This document shows, piece after piece, positions 1-6,388 of a DNA stretch of 10,910 nucleotides. The stretch covers positions 1-10,910 of the forward strand of contig CAMYRF010000014.1 of the NCBI GenBank assembly GCA_947296775.1, in the 5' to 3' direction. The DNA is from an uncultured Mycoplasmatota bacterium (lineage in GTDB: Bacteria > Bacillota_I > Bacilli_A > RF39 > UBA660). The translations under genes were made by a program, and so were the position numbers. Numbering within the stretch: the first letter of the stretch is position 1; each line of letters starts with the position of its first letter. Under the pieces are notes generated by a model. It saw only the letters and a program-made list of their open reading frames with translations, had not been told where the DNA came from and searched no databases.

Positions 1-60
1 GAATACAGTAGAGCTGAAGCTTTATTAAACTACATCAAAGAAAATATAAATAAAATATAA
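1..60 (+). CDS. hrcA: HrcA heat-shock repressor, C-terminal end (partial)
   Basis: Only the last 19 codons and the TAA stop are in the window; the rest lies upstream. The tail reads EYSRAEALLNYIKENINKI, which fits the conserved HrcA ending (a D/EYSR motif followed by a LLxYI helix). HrcA is the transcriptional repressor of class I heat-shock genes; it binds CIRCE inverted repeats and depends on GroEL for activity. Its place ahead of grpE, dnaK and dnaJ is the standard Bacillota arrangement and is the main support for the call. A CIRCE operator would be expected upstream of hrcA, outside the window, and would control the genes that follow. Assignment from so short a fragment rests on context as much as on sequence. 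Confidence 0.82.
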   Translation, partial: EYSRAEALLNYIKENINKI

Positions 61-82
61 TTTATATGAAAGGGATGATAGG

Positions 83-232
83 ATGAAAGAAACGACAAAA
101 ATCAGACGTCAATTCGATAAAGAAAAAGCAAAATTCAAAAATGATTTTAAACATGAAGCTGGAAAACTAGCTGAAGATAAAGATAGAATAGAAAGAGACT
201 TCAAAAAGAAATTTCATGAAAATATAAAATAA
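83..232 (+). CDS. Small basic Lys-rich helical protein, 49 aa, similar to the GrpE N-terminus
   Basis: No known family is recognised. The ORF starts at ATG 83 behind a GAAAGGGA Shine-Dalgarno at 68-75 and ends in TAA, 22 nt after hrcA. The product begins MKETTKIRRQFDKEKAKF and is strongly charged: about 17 Lys/Arg against 11 Asp/Glu, a net basic protein. It has no Cys, no signal peptide and no membrane segment, and should form a single helix or coiled coil. Residues 6-41 align without gaps to residues 7-42 of GrpE (numbered from its ATG at 830): about 15 of 36 are identical, including the QF pair, the central EA pair and a late IE pair, and most other positions are conservative. Inference: it may be a stand-alone copy of the GrpE N-terminal extension, expressed with the HrcA operon. 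Low complexity weakens the homology argument, but position, start signal and frame support a real gene. Confidence 0.68.
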   Translation: MKETTKIRRQFDKEKAKFKNDFKHEAGKLAEDKDRIERDFKKKFHENIK

Positions 233-262
233 TAAATAAACAAAAATTTAGAAAAATAAAAA

Positions 263-286
263 TAGAAAGAAAAGGTGAATAATATG
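263..286 (+). repeat. Translation leader repeat, copy 1
   Basis: A 24-nt block carrying the AAAGGTGA Shine-Dalgarno and the ATG of the 65-aa gene. It matches 494-517 at 23 of 24 positions (mismatch T280 versus C511), 231 nt apart. The shared stretch extends beyond the ribosome binding site itself, which suggests a duplicated leader. Confidence 0.75.
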
Positions 287-481
287 GAAGATGAAAGAAA
301 AGAATTAAAAGATGATTATAAAGAGGCTAAAAAAGAAATAAAAGAAGAATATAAAGAAGAAAAAGAATTAATTCATGATGCCAAAGAAGCATTAAAAGAA
401 ATGGAAAGAGAAGACAAAAAAGAATTAAAAGAAGAATATAAATCAGAAAAAGAAACACTAGAAGACGAAGAGGATGAATAG
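284..481 (+). CDS. Small acidic Glu/Lys-rich helical protein with 11-residue repeats, 65 aa
   Basis: No family is recognised. ATG 284 is chosen because AAAGGTGA (271-278) lies at proper spacing; the in-frame GTG at 275 is inside that Shine-Dalgarno. About 47 of 65 residues are charged (roughly 23 E, 7 D, 15 K, 2 R), net strongly acidic. Three copies of an 11-residue unit with the pattern (E)(L/I)K(E/D)(E/D)YKxxK(K/E) occupy residues 7-17, 18-28 and 47-57, placing Tyr at 12, 23 and 52. Lys and Glu at i and i+4 suit a single stable alpha helix or a coiled coil with hendecad (11-residue) periodicity, a pattern also known from LEA-type stress proteins; that comparison is by pattern only. There is no signal peptide, Cys or membrane helix. 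It lies within the hrcA-grpE interval and is presumably co-transcribed with the chaperone genes. It ends in TAG. Confidence 0.72.
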   Translation: MEDERKELKDDYKEAKKEIKEEYKEEKELIHDAKEALKEMEREDKKELKEEYKSEKETLEDEEDE

Positions 482-493
482 TTAAAAACTATT

Positions 494-517
494 TAGAAAG
501 AAAAGGTGAACAATATG
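494..517 (+). repeat. Translation leader repeat, copy 2
   Basis: Second copy of the 24-nt block at 263-286, 23 of 24 identical, carrying the Shine-Dalgarno and ATG of the 99-aa gene. The A-rich sequence just upstream of the two copies is not obviously conserved, so the duplicated unit seems to begin close to the ribosome binding site. Confidence 0.75.
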
Positions 518-814
518 AAATACGAAGAGGATATTGAAGTTTATGATTTAAGCGATAAAGATTTAAAGGATTTAGCAAAAAAAGAAGAAAAAGAACAAAA
601 AGAAATAGATAAAGATCTAAAAAAGACATTAAAAGAAGAAGAAAAAGAAGGTAAAAAATTCGATCACGAAATTGACAAAGAAATCAAAAAAGAAGAAAGA
701 AAAGCCGAAAAAGAAGCTAAAAAAGAATATCGCGAAGAAAAGAAAGAAGACAAAGAATTATATAAAGCACTAAAAAAAGAAGAAAAAGAAATCGAAAAAG
801 AATTAAATGACTAA
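515..814 (+). CDS. Lys/Glu-rich helical protein, 99 aa
   Basis: No family is recognised. ATG 515 follows AAAGGTGA at 502-509; the in-frame GTG at 506 is part of that site and is rejected. The first 20 residues (MKYEEDIEVYDLSDKDLKDL) are the only non-repetitive part and include an acidic, hydrophobic-spaced segment. From about residue 22 to the end the sequence is a run of KKEEKE-type motifs broken by short anchors (KKFDHEID, KKEYREE, KELYKALKK). About 29 Lys and 27 Glu give a mildly acidic product that should be one long charged helix or disordered rod. It has no Cys, Trp, signal peptide or membrane segment. Its stop is 15 nt ahead of the grpE ATG, so it is almost certainly on the same transcript. 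Possible roles (a DnaK-system accessory or a charged stabilising protein) are inference from position only. Confidence 0.72.
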   Translation: MKYEEDIEVYDLSDKDLKDLAKKEEKEQKEIDKDLKKTLKEEEKEGKKFDHEIDKEIKKEERKAEKEAKKEYREEKKEDKELYKALKKEEKEIEKELND

Positions 815-829
815 CGAATGGGTGATAGA

Positions 830-1462
830 ATGGAAGAGAAAGACAAACTAAAAAAACAGTTTGAACATGAGAAAGAAAAAGTCAAAGAAGAAATAAAAAA
901 AGAAGCTAATAAAGCAGAAAAAGAAAAAAACAAAATTGAAGAAGAAATAAAAAATGAAACAGAAGAAATCAAAGAAGAAAAACTGACAGACAAATTAAAA
1001 AAAGCCATTAAAAAAGAAGATAAATCTGAAGAAAAAATAAAATCTTTAGAAGAAGCACTTTTAAGAAAAGATGCCGATATGATAAATTATCGAAAAAGAA
1101 AAGATGAGGAAGTCACAAGAATGCTAAAATATTCTAATGAATATATAGCCAAAGACCTACTTCCAATTGTCGATAATTTTGAAAGAGCCATAAGTTTAGA
1201 TGACGATAATCTAGATGATGAATTATCAAAATTCTTAGAAGGATTTAAAATGATTTATTGCCATCTAAACGATGTGCTTAATAAATATGAAATAAAAGCC
1301 ATCGACGGTAATAAAAAGCCATTTGATCCAAATTACCATCAAGCAGTTCTGACCGAAAAAGTAGAAGGTATGGAACCTGGAATGGTAATAGAAGTGTTAC
1401 AAAAAGGATACTTATTAAAAGACAAAGTTATAAGAAGCGCTATGGTAAAAGTTAGCGAATAA
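830..1462 (+). CDS. grpE: GrpE nucleotide exchange factor for DnaK
   Basis: GrpE is a cytosolic dimer that releases ADP from DnaK and resets the chaperone cycle. ATG 830 (210 aa) is preferred because GGGTGAT at 820-826 is a good Shine-Dalgarno for it; the in-frame ATG at 818, four codons upstream, has none and itself overlaps that site. Residues 1 to about 65 are an extreme Lys/Glu-rich extension (EKEKVKEEIKKEANKAEKEK and similar) of the same composition as the three preceding mini-genes and alignable to the 49-aa protein. From about residue 65 the family pattern is clear: NYRKRKDEE (86-94) of the long dimer helix, a LLPIVDNFERAI segment, DPNYHQAV (166-173), and a VLQKGYLLKDKVIRSAMVKV beta-domain ending. 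The usual LRPA near the end reads IRSA here. dnaK follows after 20 nt. Confidence 0.97.
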   Translation: MEEKDKLKKQFEHEKEKVKEEIKKEANKAEKEKNKIEEEIKNETEEIKEEKLTDKLKKAIKKEDKSEEKIKSLEEALLRKDADMINYRKRKDEEVTRMLKYSNEYIAKDLLPIVDNFERAISLDDDNLDDELSKFLEGFKMIYCHLNDVLNKYEIKAIDGNKKPFDPNYHQAVLTEKVEGMEPGMVIEVLQKGYLLKDKVIRSAMVKVSE

Positions 1463-1482
1463 AAAAGAGAGGATGATTAAAC

Positions 1483-3288
1483 ATGAGTAAAATAATAGGA
1501 ATAGACTTAGGAACAACAAATAGCTGCGTCGCAGTATATGAAAGTGGCGAAGCAAAAGTAATCGCAAACGCTGAAGGAAACAGAACAACTCCATCAGTAG
1601 TTGCGTTCAAAAATGACGAAATTATCGTTGGTACACCAGCTAAAAACCAAATGGTAACCAATCCAGATGTAGTTGCCTCAGTAAAAAGATTAATGGGTAC
1701 AAAAGAAAAAATAAAAGTTAATGGTAAAGAATATACTCCAGAAGAAATCAGTGCAATGATCTTAGGAGACCTAAAGAAAACTGCTGAAGATTACCTAGGA
1801 GAAAAAGTAACAAAAGCTGTTATTACTGTACCTGCATACTTCAACGACGCAGAAAGACAAGCAACAAAAAATGCTGGTAAAATTGCTGGGCTTGAAGTAG
1901 AAAGAATAATCAATGAACCAACTGCAGCTGCACTTGCATACGGTCTTGATAAACAAGATAAAACAGAACAAATCTTAGTTTACGATTTAGGTGGAGGAAC
2001 ATTCGACGTTTCAATCCTAGAAATCGGAGACGGAGTATTCGAAGTTAAATCAACAAGTGGTAATAATCGTTTAGGTGGAGATGACTTCGACCAAAGAATT
2101 ATCGATTACTTAGTAGAAGAATTTAAAAAAGAAAATGGTATCGATTTAACAAAAGATAAAATGGCAATGCAAAGATTAAAAGACGCTGCTGAAAAAGCTA
2201 AAAAAGACTTAAGTGGTGTAACAACTACTAATATCTCATTACCATTCTTATCACAAGGAGAAAATGGACCACTTCACTTAGAATTAACCCTAACAAGAGC
2301 TAAATTCGAAGAATTAACTGATGACTTATTAGAATCAACATTAGAACCAATAAGAAAAGCATTAAAAGATGCAGGTCTAACTAAAAAAGATATTGATAAA
2401 GTATTACTAGTTGGTGGCTCAACTCGTATGCCAAAAGTATCAGAAATGATCAAAAAAGAATTAGGACAAGAACCAAGTAAAAATGTAAACCCAGATGAAG
2501 TAGTTGCTATGGGTGCTGCAATTCAAGGTGGAGTACTAGTAGGTGACGTTAATGATATCGTATTATTAGATGTAACTCCATTATCATTAGGTATTGAAAC
2601 ACTTGGAGGAGTATGTACAGTATTAATCCCAAGAAATACAACAATCCCAACAAGTAAATCACAAGTATTCTCAACTGCAGCCGATAATCAACCAGCCGTT
2701 GATATCCACATCTTACAAGGTGAAAGACCAATGGCAGCTGATAATAAAACATTAGGTAATTTCCAATTAACTAATATCCCACCAGCACCAAGAGGAATAC
2801 CACAAATCGAAGTATCATTTGATATCGATGCTAACGGTATCGTAAATGTAACCGCTAAAGATAAAGGAACAGGTAAAGAACAATCTATTACCATAACTTC
2901 AAGCGGAGCATTATCAGAAGAAGATATCGATAAAATGGTAAAAGAAGCTGAAGAAAATAAAGCTGCAGACGAAAAACGTAAAGAAGCTGCTGATGCTAAA
3001 AACGAAGCAGAACAAACAATCTTCTTAACAGAAAAATCACTTAAAGAGTTAGGCGATAAAGTAAGTAAAGAAGATAAAGAAAAAGCTGAAAAAGAAATTA
3101 AAGAATTAAAAGAAGCATTAGAAAAAGATGATATCGAAGATATCAAAAAGAAAACAGAAAAATTAAACGAATCTGCAATGAATCTAGGCGCTAAACTTTA
3201 TGAAGAAGCTGCTAAAAAAGCACAGTCTGAAGAAGAAATAGAAGATAAAGACGATGATGTAAAAGATGCAGAATACGAAGAAAAATAA
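1483..3288 (+). CDS. dnaK: DnaK (Hsp70) molecular chaperone
   Basis: ATP-dependent cytosolic chaperone that binds exposed hydrophobic segments of client proteins, with DnaJ delivering clients and stimulating ATPase and GrpE exchanging nucleotide. The 601-aa product is complete. ATPase domain signatures: GIDLGTTNSC (6-15), VYDLGGGTFDVS (166-177) and LLVGGSTRMPKV (308-319). The interdomain linker is DIVLLDVTP (358-366), followed by the beta-sandwich substrate-binding domain and a helical lid rich in Lys, Glu and Ala. The tail EEIEDKDDDVKDAEYEEK matches the acidic Gram-positive type. The N-terminal domain is short, without the insertion typical of Gram-negative DnaK, and total length is close to the ~610 aa of Bacilli. 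The start has a GAGAGGA Shine-Dalgarno at 1467-1473. A hairpin follows the stop. Confidence 0.99.
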   Translation: MSKIIGIDLGTTNSCVAVYESGEAKVIANAEGNRTTPSVVAFKNDEIIVGTPAKNQMVTNPDVVASVKRLMGTKEKIKVNGKEYTPEEISAMILGDLKKTAEDYLGEKVTKAVITVPAYFNDAERQATKNAGKIAGLEVERIINEPTAAALAYGLDKQDKTEQILVYDLGGGTFDVSILEIGDGVFEVKSTSGNNRLGGDDFDQRIIDYLVEEFKKENGIDLTKDKMAMQRLKDAAEKAKKDLSGVTTTNISLPFLSQGENGPLHLELTLTRAKFEELTDDLLESTLEPIRKALKDAGLTKKDIDKVLLVGGSTRMPKVSEMIKKELGQEPSKNVNPDEVVAMGAAIQGGVLVGDVNDIVLLDVTPLSLGIETLGGVCTVLIPRNTTIPTSKSQVFSTAADNQPAVDIHILQGERPMAADNKTLGNFQLTNIPPAPRGIPQIEVSFDIDANGIVNVTAKDKGTGKEQSITITSSGALSEEDIDKMVKEAEENKAADEKRKEAADAKNEAEQTIFLTEKSLKELGDKVSKEDKEKAEKEIKELKEALEKDDIEDIKKKTEKLNESAMNLGAKLYEEAAKKAQSEEEIEDKDDDVKDAEYEEK

Positions 3289-3302
3289 AAACAAAAGAAA
3301 AT

Positions 3303-3330
3303 AAGTTCTAGTTAGCTAGAACTTTCTTCT
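3303..3330 (+). terminator. Hairpin between dnaK and pepF, partial terminator or processing site
   Basis: A perfect 9-bp stem, AAGTTCTAG (3303-3311) with CTAGAACTT (3316-3324), and a 4-nt TTAG loop. The following TCTTCTT is pyrimidine-rich but interrupted by C, so termination is probably incomplete. No promoter fits in the short gap before pepF; therefore read-through, or 3'-end stabilisation of the dnaK message, is likely. The effect would be less pepF-dnaJ than grpE-dnaK mRNA. Confidence 0.6.
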
Positions 3331-3345
3331 TAGAAAGGGAAAAAC

Positions 3346-5145
3346 ATGAACGAAAAAACCAGAGAAGAAGTAGAAAAACAATATAAATGGGACCTAAGTA
3401 CTGTTTATAAAAATGAAAGTGCATTGTTAGATGATTATAATAAAGTAAAAGAAGGCATAGAAAACTTTAAAGAAAACGAAAATACATTTTTAAATAGCAG
3501 CGAAAATCTTTATAAAACATTAAAAACATATTATGATATAGATATGACCTTAGATAAACTCTGGACATATACAAGTCAAAAACATCATGAAGATATTACA
3601 AATAACCAAAACCAAGCATGGAAAGAAAAAGTTCATACTTTATATGAAATATTTTCGGAAAATGCTAGTTTCCTAACTCCAAGATTACTAAAATTTGGAT
3701 CAGAAAACATAAAAAAATATCTAAATGAAAATGAAAAATTAGAAAAAGAATATGGATTTGTTTTAGAAAATATATTTAGAGAAGAACCACATATACTTTC
3801 TGAAAAAGAAGAAAAACTAATATCTTCATTAAGTAAAGCCTTTTCAAGGACAGATAAAATATCAGACATGCTTTCAGATTCTGAAATCGATTATGGAACT
3901 ATAAAAGATGAAAACGGTAAAGAAGTGAAAATAACAAATACAAACTACAGTACATATATAATGTCAAAAGATAGAAACGTTAGAAAAGATGCGTTTAAAG
4001 CCAATTATAAAGCATTAAAACAGTTTAATAATACATTCGCACTCGCACTTTCGGCCTTTGTAGAAAAGAAATCTGCCTTTAGTAAAATAAGACATTTTAA
4101 CAGTAGTTTAGAAGCCTCACTATTTAGTGATAATGTAAGTGTAGATGTTTATAACAATCTAATTGATACAGTTAGTAAAAATTTAGATAATTTATATAAA
4201 TACTATAAAATAAAACAAAAAGCCCTAAATTTAGATGAAATGCATTTATATGACATATACGTAGATATTCAAGGGGATATAAATAATAAATATACATTTG
4301 AAGAAGCAAAAAATTTAGTAATAGATTCACTTAAAATCTTAGGTGAAGATTATAACAAAGTACTAAATAGAGCCTTTGATGAAAGATGGATAGATATTTA
4401 TCCAAATAAAGGTAAAAGAGGCGGAGCATATTCAGGTGGTTCATATTTAACTAACCCATTTCTTCTACTAAACTTTGAAGGTAAGTATCACGATGTTTCT
4501 ACTTTAGCGCATGAATTAGGTCATTCAATGCATAGCTATTATTCACATAAAAATAATCCAGTGCAATATGGATATTATGAAATATTCGTAGCTGAAGTAG
4601 CTTCCCAAGTAAATGAATTATTATTTAATAATTACATGTTAAATAAAGTAAAAACCAAAGAAGAAAAAATAAATATATTAAACCAAATATTAGAATTATT
4701 TAAAGGTTCGATATATCGTCAAACAATGTTTGCTGAATTTGAAAAAATAATATCAGAAAAAAATGAAAACGGAGAAATCCTAACCGCTGAAGTTTTAAAT
4801 AATGAGTACTATAAATTAGTGCAAAAATACTTTGGTAATGATATAATTATAGATGAAGAAATAAAATATGAATGGGAAGGAATTCCTCATTTCTATTACG
4901 ATTTTTATGTTTATAAATATTCAACAGGACTTGCAGCAGCTTGTCATATCGTAAAAGGTATTTTAGAAGGAAAAGCTGGTGCCAAAGAAAACTATTTAGA
5001 ATTTTTAAAAACAGGTGGTAGAGATTATCCACTAGAAGAATTAAAAATAGCTGGTGTAGACTTAACAAATCCAGAAGTAATACAGAGTGCTATGGATATG
5101 TTTAAAGACTACTTAAATGAATTAGACAAATTGTTAAGTAATTAG
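3346..5145 (+). CDS. pepF: Oligoendopeptidase F, M3 family zinc metallopeptidase
   Basis: Cytosolic zinc endopeptidase that hydrolyses oligopeptides, not whole proteins. The 599-aa product has the usual length of PepF (~600). The catalytic zinc motif is HELGH at 389-393 (His389 and His393 as ligands, Glu390 as general base), within the typical TLAHELGHSMHSYYS context. The third ligand is Glu417 in the IFVAEVASQVNE motif. An all-helical N-terminal region starts with KWDLSTVY, characteristic of the family, and the C-terminal part has YKYSTGLAAA. No signal peptide is present. A GAAAGGGA Shine-Dalgarno lies at 3333-3340. It sits between dnaK and dnaJ and its TAG stop is part of the dnaJ ribosome binding site, so translation of the two is likely coupled. 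Placement in the chaperone operon suggests clearance of peptides produced under heat stress; that is inference. Confidence 0.96.
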   Translation: MNEKTREEVEKQYKWDLSTVYKNESALLDDYNKVKEGIENFKENENTFLNSSENLYKTLKTYYDIDMTLDKLWTYTSQKHHEDITNNQNQAWKEKVHTLYEIFSENASFLTPRLLKFGSENIKKYLNENEKLEKEYGFVLENIFREEPHILSEKEEKLISSLSKAFSRTDKISDMLSDSEIDYGTIKDENGKEVKITNTNYSTYIMSKDRNVRKDAFKANYKALKQFNNTFALALSAFVEKKSAFSKIRHFNSSLEASLFSDNVSVDVYNNLIDTVSKNLDNLYKYYKIKQKALNLDEMHLYDIYVDIQGDINNKYTFEEAKNLVIDSLKILGEDYNKVLNRAFDERWIDIYPNKGKRGGAYSGGSYLTNPFLLLNFEGKYHDVSTLAHELGHSMHSYYSHKNNPVQYGYYEIFVAEVASQVNELLFNNYMLNKVKTKEEKINILNQILELFKGSIYRQTMFAEFEKIISEKNENGEILTAEVLNNEYYKLVQKYFGNDIIIDEEIKYEWEGIPHFYYDFYVYKYSTGLAAACHIVKGILEGKAGAKENYLEFLKTGGRDYPLEELKIAGVDLTNPEVIQSAMDMFKDYLNELDKLLSN

Positions 5146-5157
5146 GTGGTGGCAATT

Positions 5158-6294
5158 ATGAATAAAAAAGATTATTATGAAGTCTTAGGTGTACAAAAAG
5201 ACGCAACGCAGGCCGAAATAAAAAGTGCCTTTAGAAAACTAGCTAAGAAATATCATCCAGATGTTTCAAAAGAAGAAAATGCTGAAGAAAAATTCAAAGA
5301 AGCACAGGAAGCCTATGCTGTATTATCAGATGAAAATAAACGTAAACAATATGATCAGTTTGGCCATAGTGCATTTGATAATAATGGCGCTGGTGGATAC
5401 GACTTTAGTGGCTTTGATTTTTCAGATATTATAAGAGAAGCCTTTGGTGGAGGTTTTGGAGGAAACTTCAGTAGTGGTTTCTCAGACTTTAGTGACTTTG
5501 GATTTGGTGGATTTGGCGGAAATTCAAATAGACCAACCAAAGGACAAGATACCATAGTTCAAATGAATTTAACATTTGATGAAGCCGTTTTTGGTTGTAA
5601 AAAAGATATAACCTTAACTTTAAATGAAACATGTGATGAATGTCATGGCAAAGGCGGATTTGATGAAGAAACATGTGATGAATGTCATGGTTCAGGACAA
5701 GTAACTTCACAACAACAAACAATTTTTGGAACATTCATGACCAAAACAGTATGTCCAAAATGTGGTGGAAAAGGAAAAGTATATAAAAAAGAATGTAAAA
5801 AATGTCATGGTTCAGGAACAATAAGAGCTGAAAAAGAAATAGAAGTAAAAGTTCCAGCAGGTGTAGATACAGGAAATCAACTTCGAATTAAAGATAAAGG
5901 AGAGGCTGGAACAAACGGTGGACCAAATGGTGATATTTATATCGAATTTAATGTTAAACCACATCCAATTTTCAAAAGAGAAGGAAATGATATATATCTA
6001 GATTTACCTATAACAGTAGCACAGGCTGCTTTAGGATGTAAAAAGAAAGTTCCAACACTTTATGGAAACATCACCTTAACAATTCCAGCAGGAAGCGAAA
6101 ACGGCGATAAACATAGAGTAAGAGGTAAAGGAATAGAAAATGTTAATTCATTTGGAAAAGGAGATATGTATATAGTCTTAAAAGTAAAAACTCCTCAAAA
6201 ACTTACAAGACAGCAAAAGAAACTATTCGAAGAATTATCTAAAACAGGTTTAGATGATGATAAAGACTTCAAAAAAATAGAAGAATATTTATAA
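5158..6294 (+). CDS. dnaJ: DnaJ (Hsp40) co-chaperone
   Basis: Delivers unfolded clients to DnaK and stimulates its ATPase. ATG 5158 (378 aa) is used because AGGTGGTGG at 5144-5152 is the Shine-Dalgarno; the two in-frame GTG codons at 5146 and 5149 lie within it. Domains in order: J-domain (about 4-68) starting KKDYYEVLGV with the HPD motif at 33-35; Gly/Phe-rich region (about 75-130); a zinc-binding region with four CxxCxGxG motifs whose cysteine pairs start at 159, 173, 199 and 213; then two C-terminal beta domains and a dimerisation tail. All eight zinc-ligand cysteines are present. The linker between the first two zinc motifs is only six residues (GFDEET), shorter than the nine I recall for E. 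coli DnaJ, and the DNA encoding those motifs contains an exact repeat. It is the last gene of the operon, followed by a strong terminator. Confidence 0.98.
   Translation: MNKKDYYEVLGVQKDATQAEIKSAFRKLAKKYHPDVSKEENAEEKFKEAQEAYAVLSDENKRKQYDQFGHSAFDNNGAGGYDFSGFDFSDIIREAFGGGFGGNFSSGFSDFSDFGFGGFGGNSNRPTKGQDTIVQMNLTFDEAVFGCKKDITLTLNETCDECHGKGGFDEETCDECHGSGQVTSQQQTIFGTFMTKTVCPKCGGKGKVYKKECKKCHGSGTIRAEKEIEVKVPAGVDTGNQLRIKDKGEAGTNGGPNGDIYIEFNVKPHPIFKREGNDIYLDLPITVAQAALGCKKKVPTLYGNITLTIPAGSENGDKHRVRGKGIENVNSFGKGDMYIVLKVKTPQKLTRQQKKLFEELSKTGLDDDKDFKKIEEYL
5626..5648 (+). repeat. Exact 23-nt direct repeat in the dnaJ zinc-finger region, copy 1
   Basis: Codes for ETCDECHG of the first zinc motif. It is identical, base for base, to 5668-5690, which lies 42 nt (14 codons) downstream. 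The last part also recurs as a 17-nt match between 5681-5697 and 5801-5817 (second and fourth motifs). Confidence 0.85.
5668..5690 (+). repeat. Exact 23-nt direct repeat in the dnaJ zinc-finger region, copy 2
   Basis: Second copy of the 23-nt block, coding for ETCDECHG of the second zinc motif. Identity includes third codon positions, so it is more than protein-level motif similarity and suggests a recent in-frame duplication or gene conversion. Confidence 0.85.
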
Positions 6295-6296
6295 TA

Positions 6297-6323
6297 AAGC
6301 TATGTGAAAAACATAGTTTTTTT
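6297..6323 (+). terminator. Intrinsic terminator closing the heat-shock operon
   Basis: Stem CTATGT (6300-6305) with ACATAG (6311-6316), loop GAAAA, followed by seven T (6317-6323). The stem can extend outward by a G-U and A-U pairs into the T tract. It starts directly after the dnaJ stop and is a textbook Rho-independent terminator. Confidence 0.9.
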
Positions 6324-6369
6324 GTGCAAAAAAGGAAATAGGTATACAAATATCGTAGGATATATATGA

Positions 6370-6388
6370 GAAGGTAAAATCTACTTTC
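6370..6388 (+). other. Hairpin in the leader of the Rpn-family gene
   Basis: GAAGGTA (6370-6376) pairs with TACTTTC (6382-6388) with one G-U pair and a 5-nt AAATC loop; one or two more outer pairs are possible. It is followed by only TT and then A-rich sequence, so it is a weak terminator at best. It could be a 5'-leader structure of the next gene. No convincing -35/-10 pair was found in 6324-6410. Confidence 0.35.

Noticed and set aside
275..283. Upstream GTG start for the 65-aa gene, and similar GTG/TTG starts at 506, 5146, 6407, 7432 and 9189
   Set aside because: In each case the earlier codon lies within or before the Shine-Dalgarno, and an ATG sits at proper spacing downstream.
83..814. 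Mini-genes as decayed fragments of a longer gene
   Set aside because: Each ORF has its own good ribosome binding site and ATG, intact frame and stop, and the frames are not joined by a single indel into one known protein.
811..1008. Minus-strand ORF rich in Ser and Phe opposite the GrpE extension
   Set aside because: It is the antisense reading of the purine-rich Lys/Glu tract, with no Shine-Dalgarno and no meaningful motif.
2688..3146. 152-codon minus-strand ORF opposite dnaK
   Set aside because: It is antisense of an unambiguous dnaK coding region, with Ser/Ala/Leu composition that follows from complementing its lid domain; no start signal.
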